DNA from: Candidatus Izemoplasmatales bacterium
GTDB taxonomy: Bacteria > Bacillota_I > Bacilli_A > Izemoplasmatales > Hujiaoplasmataceae
DNA: 39,125 bases
Reading direction: 5' to 3'
Assembly (NCBI GenBank): GCA_041649275.1
Contig: JBAZNL010000015.1
Coordinates: 1-39,125 of the forward strand
In this document: positions 1 through 6,808 of the stretch, piece by piece
How positions within the stretch are numbered: position 1 is the stretch's first letter
Layout of the letters: each line of letters starts with the position of its first letter
Position numbers and translations under genes: made by a program
Notes under the pieces: generated by a model
The model's database searches: none
What the model saw: only the letters and a program-made list of their open reading frames with translations
Told to the model about the DNA's origin: nothing

Positions 1-480
1 GAACAACCCCGCGGCGCGACGCGCGCCGCCAACTACACGCGTTTCCTCGAACTGATGCGGGCGACCATGGACCGCGATCTGCCGGCGATCTCCAACCTCG
101 CCAATTTCGCCGCGCTCGTCCATGAATTCTTCGACGGGATCAACTGGGCCGGTTTCTACCTGTTCGACGGCGTCGGGCTGTATCTCGGTCCGTTCCAGGG
201 CAAGCCCGCCTGCACGACGATCGCGCTCTCGCGCGGCGTGTGCGGACGCGCGGCCACCGACCGCGCGACGGTCGTCGTCCCGGACGTGCGGAAGTTCCCG
301 GGGCACATCGCCTGCGACGCGGCCTCGCTCTCCGAGATCGTGGTACCGCTCATCGTCGAAGGACGCCTGTTCGGGGTGCTCGACGTGGATGCCCCGACGC
401 TCGCGCGCTTCGGGATCGAAGAGCGCGAAACGCTCGAGGCGGCGGCGAAGGTTTTCGTTGACATCGACCCCTCGTTATAA
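1..480 (+). CDS. Free methionine-R-sulfoxide reductase (GAF domain), 5' end missing
   Basis: Reduces free methionine-R-sulfoxide in the cytoplasm; this activity is known for the fRMsr family of single GAF-domain proteins. The reading frame is open from base 1, and the residues before the first internal ATG (base 55) fit the family's N-terminal helix (NYTRFLELM then ISNLANFAAL), so the true start lies outside the window. The three cysteines typical of the family are present, in GKPAC, GVCG and HIACD, together with the INWAGFYL and FGVLDVD segments of the GAF fold. The stop codon overlaps the promoter of the next gene, so this gene ends exactly where rpsD transcription is set up. No terminator separates them. 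Confidence 0.88.
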   Translation, partial: EQPRGATRAANYTRFLELMRATMDRDLPAISNLANFAALVHEFFDGINWAGFYLFDGVGLYLGPFQGKPACTTIALSRGVCGRAATDRATVVVPDVRKFPGHIACDAASLSEIVVPLIVEGRLFGVLDVDAPTLARFGIEERETLEAAAKVFVDIDPSL

Positions 481-486
481 TATAAT
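458..486 (+). promoter_or_regulatory. Consensus sigma-A promoter of rpsD
   Basis: TTGACA at 458-463 and TATAAT at 481-486 are separated by exactly 17 bases. A second overlapping TATAAT begins at 476. The promoter lies over the last codons and the stop of the upstream gene. It would start transcription near 493 and leave a leader of about 165 bases before rpsD. Confidence 0.85.
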
Positions 487-492
487 ATCTTG

Positions 493-650
493 TGCGCATG
501 TAATAAAAAGCAGTTGCGCCTGCGACCATCCAGTCTTTGATTGTTCCGTCCGAGGTTTGCCAGTACCGTCAACTGCTTGACGCGAACGCATCAAAACGAT
601 CAAACCGAATGCTCCGGGAGCTCCTCTGTTATTACGCGTAAACTAGGAGG
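493..650 (+). promoter_or_regulatory. Structured 5' leader of rpsD, probable S4-binding leader
   Basis: The leader contains an 8-bp stem, AGCAGTTG at 509-516 paired with CAACTGCT at 570-577, enclosing about 50 bases. It ends with the strong ribosome-binding site AGGAGG at 645-650. In Bacillota, rpsD is commonly autoregulated by S4 binding to a pseudoknotted leader; position and stem agree with that, but I did not match the Rfam S4 motif, so function is inferred. Confidence 0.5.
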
Positions 651-658
651 ACAATACC

Positions 659-1258
659 ATGTCGAGATTCACAGGATCCAATTGGAAAGTATCGCGCCGC
701 CTCGGATTTTCGGTCACCGAAACCGGGCGGGAACTCAACAAGCGCCCGTTCGCTCCGGGACAGCACGGTCAGAAGAAGACCAAGCTCTCCGAATACGGCA
801 CCCAGCTTCAGGAAAAGCAGCGCGTCCGTTTCACCTACGGCGTCAACGAACGCCAGTTCCGCAAGACCTTCGAAGAGGCGAAGCGCATGCCCGGCATCAC
901 CGGCACGGCCTTCATGATCCTGCTCGAATCGCGTCTTGACAACCTCGTCTACCGCGCCGGCTTCGCCCGCTCCCGCCAGCAGGCCCGCCAGCTCGTGAAC
1001 CACGGCCACATCCGCCTCGACGGCGCCAAGGCCTCGATCCCCTCGATCCGCGTCAAGCCGGGTCAGGTCATCTCGCTCCGCGACGCCTCGAAGGACCTCG
1101 TCGTCGTCAAGGATTCCCTCACCCGCGTCGCCGCCCGTCCGGAGTACATCTCCTTCGACGACAACAAGCTCGCCGCCACGCTCGTCCGTCTCCCGGAGCG
1201 CCAGGAATTCCTCTCCGAGATCAAGGAACAGCTGATCGTCGAACTCTACTCGAAATAA
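659..1258 (+). CDS. rpsD: 30S ribosomal protein S4
   Basis: Primary-binding protein of the 30S subunit that nucleates assembly on the 16S 5' domain; in Bacillota it also represses its own translation. At 199 residues it has normal length. The N-terminal part lacks the zinc-ligand cysteines, so this is the zinc-free form. The region FAPGQHGQ is typical, and the S4 RNA-binding domain covers about residues 90-155 (RLDNLVYRAGFARSRQQARQ, then VNHGHI). The start at 659 follows AGGAGG by 8 bases. It is a lone gene with its own promoter and terminator, as is usual for rpsD in Bacillota. Confidence 0.97.
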   Translation: MSRFTGSNWKVSRRLGFSVTETGRELNKRPFAPGQHGQKKTKLSEYGTQLQEKQRVRFTYGVNERQFRKTFEEAKRMPGITGTAFMILLESRLDNLVYRAGFARSRQQARQLVNHGHIRLDGAKASIPSIRVKPGQVISLRDASKDLVVVKDSLTRVAARPEYISFDDNKLAATLVRLPERQEFLSEIKEQLIVELYSK

Positions 1259-1265
1259 GCCCCGC

Positions 1266-1292
1266 AAGACCGTCCGAAACGACGGTCTTTTT
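1266..1292 (+). terminator. Rho-independent terminator of rpsD
   Basis: A 9-bp stem AAGACCGTC/GACGGTCTT (1266-1274 with 1281-1289) and a 6-base loop are followed by a T run at 1288-1292, starting 8 bases after the rpsD stop. Confidence 0.9.
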
Positions 1293-1298
1293 CATACC

Positions 1299-1360
1299 AA
1301 AAAGGGATCGGGAAAGGTTCCCGATCCCCAAGGATGGAAAGAACCGGCCAAAGCCGGTTC
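1299..1360 (-). terminator. Tandem hairpins ending the pgk-ptsH-tpiA unit
   Basis: Read on the minus strand just after tpiA, the first hairpin is 1353-1360 with 1341-1348 (8 bp, GAACCGGC arms). The second is an 11-bp perfect stem, 1318-1328 with 1304-1314, followed by TTTTT (1299-1303). The second is a canonical terminator; the first may assist or be a separate weak terminator. Together with the rpsD terminator it separates convergent genes. Confidence 0.85.
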
Positions 1361-1366
1361 CTTTTG

Positions 1367-2134
1367 TCATTTTCCGAGTTTCTTCAGGGCCGCGGCGCAC
1401 ATTCCGACGAACTGGTCGGGATCGAGCGAGGCGCCGCCGATGAGGGCGCCGTCGATGTCGGGCTGCGCGAGCAGCTCGTCGATGTTCTTCGGATTGACCG
1501 AGCCGCCGTACTGGATGCGGACGACCTCGGCGACGGCGGAACCGAACAGGTCGGCGAGGACCGAACGGATGAAGGCGCAGGCCTCCTCGGCGATCGCCGC
1601 GGTCGCGGTCTTGCCGGTGCCGATCGCCCAGACGGGCTCGTAGGCGACGACGATCCGCTTCATGGCGCGCTCGTCGAGTCCGGCGAAGGCCTTCGTGACC
1701 TGACGGCGGAGGACGTCGTTGGTCGTCCCGGCGGTCCGTTCCTCGAGGACTTCGCCGACGCAGACGATCGGCGTGAGGTCGTTCCGGAGGGCGGCGAGGG
1801 TCTTCTGGTTGACGATCTCGTCGGTTTCGTAGAAATACTTGCGGCGTTCGCTGTGGCCGACGATGACGTAGTCGACGTTGTAGCTTCTGAGCAGCGGTCC
1901 GGAGATCTCCCCGGTATAGGCGCCTTCATCGGCCCAGTGGAGGTTCTGGGCGCCGATGCGGAGGTTGTCGCCCATCCGCTTGATCAGGCAGCGCATCAAC
2001 GGCGCCTGGGCGCAGACGACCGTGTCGACGTCGCGGATCGACGGCATCGCGGTCGCGGCCTTCATGATGAAATACAGGGCTTCGTCGCGGGTCTTGAACA
2101 TCTTCCAGTTGCCCGCAATGATCGGTTTGCGCAT
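1367..2134 (-). CDS. tpiA: Triosephosphate isomerase
   Basis: Interconverts dihydroxyacetone phosphate and glyceraldehyde-3-phosphate in glycolysis. The 255 residues cover the whole TIM barrel. The catalytic residues are visible: Asn9 and Lys11 (AGNWKM), His94 (VGHSERR) and Glu166 (YEPVWAIGTGK). The phosphate-gripping YGGSVNP and IGGASL motifs lie near the C-terminus. It is the last gene of a three-gene unit with pgk and an HPr-like gene, 19 bases after the latter, and has a purine-rich ribosome site. Tandem terminators follow it. Confidence 0.97.
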   Translation of the reverse strand: MRKPIIAGNWKMFKTRDEALYFIMKAATAMPSIRDVDTVVCAQAPLMRCLIKRMGDNLRIGAQNLHWADEGAYTGEISGPLLRSYNVDYVIVGHSERRKYFYETDEIVNQKTLAALRNDLTPIVCVGEVLEERTAGTTNDVLRRQVTKAFAGLDERAMKRIVVAYEPVWAIGTGKTATAAIAEEACAFIRSVLADLFGSAVAEVVRIQYGGSVNPKNIDELLAQPDIDGALIGGASLDPDQFVGMCAAALKKLGK

Positions 2135-2153
2135 GGTGCTTCCTTCTTCTTCC

Positions 2154-2399
2154 TCAGGCGAGGATGCGTTCGATGTCGGCGATCGCCTTTTCGGCCTTGT
2201 CGCCCACGGCGACGAGCTTGACGTTCTCGCCGCGCGGAACCGCGAGGCTCATCAGGCCGAGGATCGACTTCGCGTCGATCGTGACGTTGGCGTAGACAAG
2301 GCGGATGTCGACGTCGTAGCGGCTCGCGGTCTGGACGATCTTCGCGGCCAGTTCGGCGTGCAGTCCCGCCGTGCTCTTGATCAGGATGGTCTTTTCCAT
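2154..2399 (-). CDS. HPr-family phosphocarrier, atypical active site
   Basis: HPr passes phosphate from EI to sugar EII proteins through an active-site His, and its regulatory Ser is phosphorylated by HprK to make the CcpA co-repressor. This 81-residue protein keeps the His (His14 in STAGLHA) and the regulatory Ser (Ser45 in DAKSILGLMSL). The usual Arg-Pro after HA is replaced by Glu-Leu (GLHAELA rather than GLHARPA). The Arg normally stabilises the phosphohistidine, so PTS phosphotransfer may be weak or absent and the protein may act more like Crh, a Ser-phosphorylated regulator. It lies between pgk and tpiA, not with ptsI, and no PTS gene is in the window. AGGAG precedes the ATG. Confidence 0.87.
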   Translation of the reverse strand: MEKTILIKSTAGLHAELAAKIVQTASRYDVDIRLVYANVTIDAKSILGLMSLAVPRGENVKLVAVGDKAEKAIADIERILA

Positions 2400-2423
2400 G
2401 GTTCGTTCTCCTCTTCGTCTGGG

Positions 2424-2466
2424 GCGCCCGTTCCGGGCGCTTCGTGATCGCGACGCACGGTCGCGG
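2424..2466 (-). other. Two short hairpins in the pgk-ptsH gap
   Basis: The 84-base gap between pgk and the HPr gene holds two GC-rich inverted repeats: GCGCCCG/CGGGCGC at 2424-2440 and CGCGAC/GTCGCG at about 2449-2465. Neither is followed by a T run on the minus strand, so they are more likely mRNA processing or stability elements than terminators. Confidence 0.4.
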
Positions 2467-2483
2467 AATGGGGTGCGGGGAAA

Positions 2484-3707
2484 CTAGCGGTCGCAGCCGC
2501 AGCCGCAGCCGCACGGTTCCGCGTCGTCGAGCGATTCGACTCCGGGGAGCGGCTTGCCCTCGAGGTACTCGAGCGATGCGCCGCCGCCGGTGGAGATGTG
2601 CGTGAACTTGTCGGAGAAGCCCATCTGAATCGCGGCCGCGGCCGAATCGCCGCCGCCGATGATCGTCTTCGCGTCCTTCATCTCGGCGAGGATCTCGCAG
2701 ATCGCGCGGGTGCCCTTGGCGAAGTTCGAAAACTCGAAGACGCCGAGCGGACCGTTCCAGACGACCGTCTTCGCACCCTTGAGTTCCTTCTTGAAGAGGG
2801 CGATCGTCTTCGGTCCGACGTCGAGGCCCATCTCGTCGTCATGGATGTCGCCGTAGGTGGTGGTGCGGAACGGCGTGTCGTTCGCGAATTCCCTCGTGAC
2901 CACGAGGTCGACGGGGAGGACGATCTTGCCCTTGCCCTTGTCGAGGAGCGCCTTCGCGAGGTCGATCTTGTCGTTCTCGCAGATCGAAGTGCCGATGTTG
3001 TGGCCGAGCGCCTTCATGAAGGTGTAGGCCATCCCGCCGCCGATGAGGATCTTGTCGGCCTTGGCGAGGAGATTCTCGATGACGCCGATCTTGTCGGAGA
3101 CCTTCGCGCCGCCGAGGATCGCGACGAACGGCCGGACGGGATTGTCGACGGCGCCGCCGATGTAGCGCAGTTCCTTCTCCATCAGGAAGCCGGCGACCGC
3201 GGGCAGATGGGCGGCGATGCCGGAGTTGGAGGCGTGGGCGCGGTGCGCCGTGCCGAAGGCGTCGTTCACGAGGATGTCGCCGAGCGAAGCCCAATACAGA
3301 CCGAGTTCCGGATTGTTCTTCGATTCCTTCTTGCCTTCGACGTCTTCGAAACGGGTATTCTCGAACATCAGGATCTCGCCGTTCTTCATCGCGGCGATCG
3401 CGTTTTCGAGCACTTCGCCGCGGGTGGCGGGAATGAACTTGACCGGCTGACCGATGAGTTCGGCGAGTCTTGCGGCGACCGGGGCGAGCGACGACTTCGC
3501 CTTGTCCTCGGCGGTTTCGACGCGGCCGAGATGGCTGAACAGGATCGCCTTGCCCTTTTCCGCGACGATGTAGCGGATCGTCGGGAGTGCCTGGACGATG
3601 CGGTTGTCGTCGGTGATCACGCCCGACTTGATCGGAACGTTGAAGTCGACGCGGACAAGCACGCGCTTGCCGTACAGTTCGACGTCTTCGATGGTCTTTT
3701 TATACAT
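2484..3707 (-). CDS. pgk: Phosphoglycerate kinase with Cys-Gly tail
   Basis: Makes ATP and 3-phosphoglycerate from 1,3-bisphosphoglycerate and ADP in glycolysis. The start is the ATG at 3707 (MYKKTIEDVEL), 6 bases after AGGAGG; the frame is open upstream but without a ribosome site. The protein has 407 residues. It shows VRVDFNVP at the N-terminus, the SHLGR loop, the hinge GGAKVSDK, VWNGPLG and the C-terminal nucleotide loop GGGDSAAA. After the normal end (STGGGASLEYLEGKPLPGVESL) comes an extra tail ending CGCGCGCDR, four cysteines alternating with glycine. It is encoded by a short hexamer repeat. First gene of the pgk-HPr-tpiA unit. Confidence 0.97.
   Translation of the reverse strand: MYKKTIEDVELYGKRVLVRVDFNVPIKSGVITDDNRIVQALPTIRYIVAEKGKAILFSHLGRVETAEDKAKSSLAPVAARLAELIGQPVKFIPATRGEVLENAIAAMKNGEILMFENTRFEDVEGKKESKNNPELGLYWASLGDILVNDAFGTAHRAHASNSGIAAHLPAVAGFLMEKELRYIGGAVDNPVRPFVAILGGAKVSDKIGVIENLLAKADKILIGGGMAYTFMKALGHNIGTSICENDKIDLAKALLDKGKGKIVLPVDLVVTREFANDTPFRTTTYGDIHDDEMGLDVGPKTIALFKKELKGAKTVVWNGPLGVFEFSNFAKGTRAICEILAEMKDAKTIIGGGDSAAAAIQMGFSDKFTHISTGGGASLEYLEGKPLPGVESLDDAEPCGCGCGCDR
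2493..2513. repeat. Hexamer tandem repeat in pgk 3' end
   Basis: GCAGCC is repeated three times, followed by a partial copy, on the + strand. In the pgk frame it encodes the Cys-Gly tail. Such a repeat could expand or contract by slippage without breaking the frame. Confidence 0.75.
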
Positions 3708-3744
3708 GTTTATCCTCCTGGAAGGTATCTCAACACCACGCTTT

Positions 3745-3767
3745 ATTATACTATCAACGGCTGTCAA
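3745..3767 (-). promoter_or_regulatory. Probable pgk promoter
   Basis: On the minus strand TATAAT lies at 3750-3745, about 38 bases before the pgk start. A perfect TTGACA lies at 3767-3762, but the gap is only 11 bases, so that pair cannot be a standard promoter. The -10 is likely real; its -35 is unclear. Confidence 0.5.
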
Positions 3768-3811
3768 ATACCACAGGAAAGTATCGGGTTCCACAAGGTG
3801 AAAACACTTTC

Positions 3812-4228
3812 CTATTCGTTCCCCGAAGCGGTCAGATGACGGAGGAGACGCGCGGAAAGGCGCATGCCGCGCCTGAGGACGGCCGCGGACGGGACCTCGA
3901 GACGGGTCCCGTCGCGAAAGCGCGCCGTCGCCCCGCCGTCAGGCCGGGAGGCGCACGCAGAGATGGCGAACGCGTTCAGAAGCAGGCACCCTTCGGAACG
4001 GAATCCGCCGAGGGGAACCATCATCGTTCCCGCGTCGAGGAAGAGCGGGACCAGCCGTCGGGTCGAAAGCACCTTCGCCGCGGCGGCCTGCGCGGCGGCG
4101 CGGGTCGACAGGCGGCGAAGGGCGATAGAATCGCACCAGGCGTTCGGCGAACCGGCGAACGTCTCGATGCCATCGTCTTTGACGATGAGAAGCCCGCCTT
4201 CCGGTCGTTTCCGCAGATACAGCACCAT
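3812..4228 (-). CDS. ComK-like protein (putative competence regulator)
   Basis: ComK is the transcription activator of competence genes in Bacillus. This protein, 138 residues from the ATG at 4228, resembles the ComK core in order and pattern: a SRR-like alpha segment, then VPLFLDAGTMMVPLGG (compare the ComK stretch ending in IFLFPT), an AFAISAC strand, and a FRDGTRLEVPSAAVL segment matching the ComK pattern FSNGKTMELPISY. The match is remote and seen by eye. The start at 4228 is preferred because an AGGGGGCGGG purine tract precedes it; an ATG seven codons earlier (4249) has no such site. The protein is very Arg/Ala-rich. It lies 104 bases upstream of pgk with no evident terminator. It could be an unrelated small protein. 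Confidence 0.55.
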   Translation of the reverse strand: MVLYLRKRPEGGLLIVKDDGIETFAGSPNAWCDSIALRRLSTRAAAQAAAAKVLSTRRLVPLFLDAGTMMVPLGGFRSEGCLLLNAFAISACASRPDGGATARFRDGTRLEVPSAAVLRRGMRLSARLLRHLTASGNE

Positions 4229-4279
4229 CGTCCCGCCCCCTTCTTCCATGATAGCACGGCCGGGGGCGGAACCGGTTTG

Positions 4280-4307
4280 AAAAAGAAAACCGCTTTTCAG
4301 CGGCTTT
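4280..4307 (-). terminator. Terminator of the msmK-type gene
   Basis: On the minus strand a 9-bp stem (4307-4299 with 4294-4286, including one G-U pair) with a GAAA loop is followed by CTTTTT. It begins 5 bases after the stop of the ATPase gene. Confidence 0.88.
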
Positions 4308-4312
4308 CGGAA

Positions 4313-5455
4313 TCAGTTGGCTTCCTGGGGGGCGTCGGTCTTGACCGGCGTCGATTTGGTGATGCGGAGCTCGTTGTCGATGTCGAAGAAATGGCACTTG
4401 TTCATGTTCAGGGCGAGCTTGATCTTGTCGCCGATGTGGACGTCCGAGCGGGCGCTGACCTTGGCGATGATGTTCGTCTTTCCGACCGAGATGTGGATGT
4501 TCGTCTCGGCGCCGAGGAGTTCGGCGACGTCGACGAGGAACTCGGAGGCGGAATCCTTGTACGTCTCGAGCGCGACGAGTTCGTCGTGGATGTCTTCCGG
4601 ACGGATGCCGAGGACGATCTGGCGGTTCAGGTAATCCTTCTCCTTCAGCATGTTGAACTTCGGCTCCGGAACCTTGACCTTGAGGTTCTCGACGTAGAAG
4701 CAGCCGTCGTCCTGGACCTCGCCGTTGAGGAAGTTCATCGCCGGCGTACCCATGAAGCCGCCGACGAACATGTTGTTCGGGTTGTCGTAGAGTTCCTTCG
4801 GGGCGCCGATCTGCTGGACGCGGCCGTCCTTCATGACGACGATGCGGGTCGCCATCGTCATCGCCTCGATCTGGTCGTGGGTGACGTAGATGGTGGTCGT
4901 GCCGAGGCGCTCGTGCAGCTTGATGAGCTCGGCTCTCATGGCGACGCGCAGCTTGGCGTCGAGGTTGGAGAGCGGCTCGTCCATCAGGAAGACCTTGGCG
5001 TCGCGGACGATCGCGCGGCCGAGGGCGACGCGCTGGCGCTGTCCGCCGGAGAGGGCCTTCGGCTTCCGGTCGAGGTAGCCGGTGAGGCCGAGGATGTCGG
5101 CGGCGTTCTTGACGCGGCGTTCGATCTCGTCCTTGGGCATCTTGCGGAGCTTGAGGCCGAAGGCCATGTTGTCGTAGACCGACATGTGGGGATAGAGGGC
5201 GTAGGACTGGAACACCATCGCGATGTTTCGATCCTTCGGGGCGACGTCGTTGACGAGCACGTCGTCGATGTAGAGTTCGCCGGCGGTGATCTCCTCGAGG
5301 CCGGCGACCATGCGGAGCGTGGTCGACTTGCCGCAGCCGGACGGGCCGACGAAGACGATGAATTCCTTGTCCTTGACGTCGAGGGTGAAGTCGAAGACGG
5401 CCTGCACGCCGTTGTCGTACACCTTGTCGAGATGCTTGAATGCCAATGTTGCCAT
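4313..5455 (-). CDS. msmK: Sugar ABC importer ATPase, MsmK/UgpC/MalK type
   Basis: Cytoplasmic ATPase that powers CUT1 sugar importers. At 380 residues it has full length: Walker A GPSGCGKST at 37-45, Q-loop at 83, signature LSGGQ at 135-139, Walker B VFLMDE at 155-160, the H-loop in VTHDQ, and a C-terminal TOBE/regulatory part from about residue 235. The window encodes two CUT1 permease pairs and two binding proteins without an ATPase beside them, so this is the likely shared motor, as known for MsmK in streptococci and MsmX in Bacillus. It is monocistronic, with its own promoter, a cre-like operator and a terminator. A GGAGG site precedes the ATG. Confidence 0.93.
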   Translation of the reverse strand: MATLAFKHLDKVYDNGVQAVFDFTLDVKDKEFIVFVGPSGCGKSTTLRMVAGLEEITAGELYIDDVLVNDVAPKDRNIAMVFQSYALYPHMSVYDNMAFGLKLRKMPKDEIERRVKNAADILGLTGYLDRKPKALSGGQRQRVALGRAIVRDAKVFLMDEPLSNLDAKLRVAMRAELIKLHERLGTTTIYVTHDQIEAMTMATRIVVMKDGRVQQIGAPKELYDNPNNMFVGGFMGTPAMNFLNGEVQDDGCFYVENLKVKVPEPKFNMLKEKDYLNRQIVLGIRPEDIHDELVALETYKDSASEFLVDVAELLGAETNIHISVGKTNIIAKVSARSDVHIGDKIKLALNMNKCHFFDIDNELRITKSTPVKTDAPQEAN

Positions 5456-5495
5456 GCCTGGTTCCTCCGGGATGTGGATTTTGTCATCACGTTCG

Positions 5496-5518
5496 ATTAT
5501 AGCGGACGAAAGCGCTTT
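5496..5518 (-). promoter_or_regulatory. msmK promoter with AAAGCGCTTT operator
   Basis: TATAAT at 5501-5496 (minus) lies just downstream of the perfect palindrome AAAGCGCTTT at 5509-5518, which sits in the -35/-10 spacer. The -35 is poor. The palindrome has the central CG and A/T arms of a LacI/CcpA-type site, so catabolite or sugar-responsive control is plausible. Confidence 0.55.
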
Positions 5519-5541
5519 TTCCTATATGCAAAATGCACAAA

Positions 5542-6099
5542 TCAATGGCGGAAGAGAAGATAGACCGCAAGCCCGCCGGTGAACGTCCGGACGTCGATGC
5601 CGGTCTTCGCGAGGAAGTGGTCGAGACGGTAGTTCAGGGTGTTGCGGTGCATGTACAGCGCCCGGGCGGCGCGCGACGCGTTCTGGTCGGCGCGGATGAA
5701 GCCGACGGCGGTGTCGACGGTCTCGGCGCCGACGAGGCCGACGTAGTAGTCGCGGAGCGTCCGGTGCAGTCCGGAGAGGTCGCGCATGACCGCCTCGGTC
5801 GCGATCTCGGCGGCGCCGTAGATTCCGTGTCCGAGCCGCGGGAGTTCCTTCAGGACGGCCGCGACGGGATAGTCCGCCGCGGCGGGGACGACGAATACGG
5901 TGAGGTCCTGGATGAATTCCTGGACCGCGAGTTCGCGCACCCGGCGGAGGTCGGCGTCGTCCTGCGCCCCGGCGTAGGAGAGGCGGAACAGGTCGGGTCC
6001 GGCGGGGGTGACGGCGATGTCGCCGTACGCCGCGAAAAAGGCCGCCAGGGATTCCTGGTCGGCATTCTTCATCAGGACGTAGGCGGTCTGCCGTTCCAT
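5542..6099 (-). CDS. PucR/CdaR-type helix-turn-helix regulator
   Basis: A 185-residue protein whose last 60 residues carry the C-terminal helix-turn-helix of the PucR/CdaR family: DQNASRAARALYMHRNTLNYRLDHF, split here around residues 139-165, followed by a GGLAVYLLF end. The N-terminal 110 residues have no sensor domain I recognise. It is likely a DNA-binding regulator. It starts 13 bases after the DUF4956 gene with GGAGG, so it is the third gene of the VTC-DUF4956 operon and may control that operon or sense its product. No terminator is visible after it; the msmK promoter follows. Confidence 0.75.
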   Translation of the reverse strand: MERQTAYVLMKNADQESLAAFFAAYGDIAVTPAGPDLFRLSYAGAQDDADLRRVRELAVQEFIQDLTVFVVPAAADYPVAAVLKELPRLGHGIYGAAEIATEAVMRDLSGLHRTLRDYYVGLVGAETVDTAVGFIRADQNASRAARALYMHRNTLNYRLDHFLAKTGIDVRTFTGGLAVYLLFRH

Positions 6100-6112
6100 C
6101 GCATCCTCCGCG

Positions 6113-6799
6113 TCAGACGACGTAGTCGCCGCGGTACGACAGAAGCATCACCGACACGACGCCGGCGAGGTCCTTGATCGGTTCGATCCGCTTCGAGACG
6201 TCCCTGTTCCCGCGGATCTCGAAGGTGAACTCGGCCTTGTCCTTCTGGATCGACTTGTTGCGGACGGCGGCGTTCCGATAGATCGCCTTCGCGGCGGAAA
6301 GGAGCCCGTCTTCGTCGAAGGCGCCCTCGATCCGGACGATCAGGATGTACGGGGTGGTGAAGATCTCAAGCGCCTGGACCGCCAGAATGGCGGCGCCGAT
6401 GACGGCCGAGCCGAGCACCGCGAGCAGGCCCGAGCCGGCGCCGACGGTGATCCCGATGCCGATCGTCCAGAACATGAAGATGGTGTCGAGCGGGTTCTTG
6501 ATGGCCGTGCGGAAACGCACGATCGAGAGTGCGCCGACCATGCCGAGCGAGAGCACGACGTTCGACGAGACGGCCATGATGACCATGCAGGTCACCAGCG
6601 CCGAGATCGGCAGCGTCATCGAGAAGCTCTTGTTGTAGACGGTCGTCTGGTACGAGAGCTTGTAGATGAACAGCACCCAGAGCGACAGCGCGAACGCCAC
6701 CAGGAGGTTGAAGGCGATCTCGCCGGGGGTCAGTTCCATCACCGACCAGTTCTCGAAGAATTCCTGAAGCGTGAACAGCGTGTAAGGCATCCTCATCAT
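6113..6799 (-). CDS. DUF4956 membrane protein, VTC partner
   Basis: A 228-residue integral membrane protein of the DUF4956 family. Four hydrophobic segments lie in residues 25-150 (about 26-46, 62-84, 86-100 and 108-140). They contain the family's most conserved stretch, SLGMVGALSIVRFRTAIKNP, followed by a soluble C-terminal domain of about 80 residues. DUF4956 genes commonly neighbour VTC-domain genes, as here, with 9 bases between them. The joint function is not established; a role in polyphosphate or another anionic surface polymer is inferred from the partner. The start among three close ATG codons is uncertain by a few residues. Confidence 0.88.
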   Translation of the reverse strand: MMRMPYTLFTLQEFFENWSVMELTPGEIAFNLLVAFALSLWVLFIYKLSYQTTVYNKSFSMTLPISALVTCMVIMAVSSNVVLSLGMVGALSIVRFRTAIKNPLDTIFMFWTIGIGITVGAGSGLLAVLGSAVIGAAILAVQALEIFTTPYILIVRIEGAFDEDGLLSAAKAIYRNAAVRNKSIQKDKAEFTFEIRGNRDVSKRIEPIKDLAGVVSVMLLSYRGDYVV

Positions 6800-6808
6800 C
6801 TCGCGATC

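Noticed and set aside
541..939. Small + frame overlapping the rpsD leader and gene
   Set aside because: It runs out of frame through rpsD, has no ribosome site and resembles no protein; the leader is better explained as structured RNA.
2424..2440. Hairpin after pgk as a terminator
   Set aside because: The stem is strong but no T run follows on the minus strand, and the spacing fits an operon with the HPr gene.
3762..3767. Perfect TTGACA before pgk taken as its -35
   Set aside because: It is only 11 bases from the TATAAT, too close for a normal sigma-A promoter, so it is mentioned only as an uncertain part.
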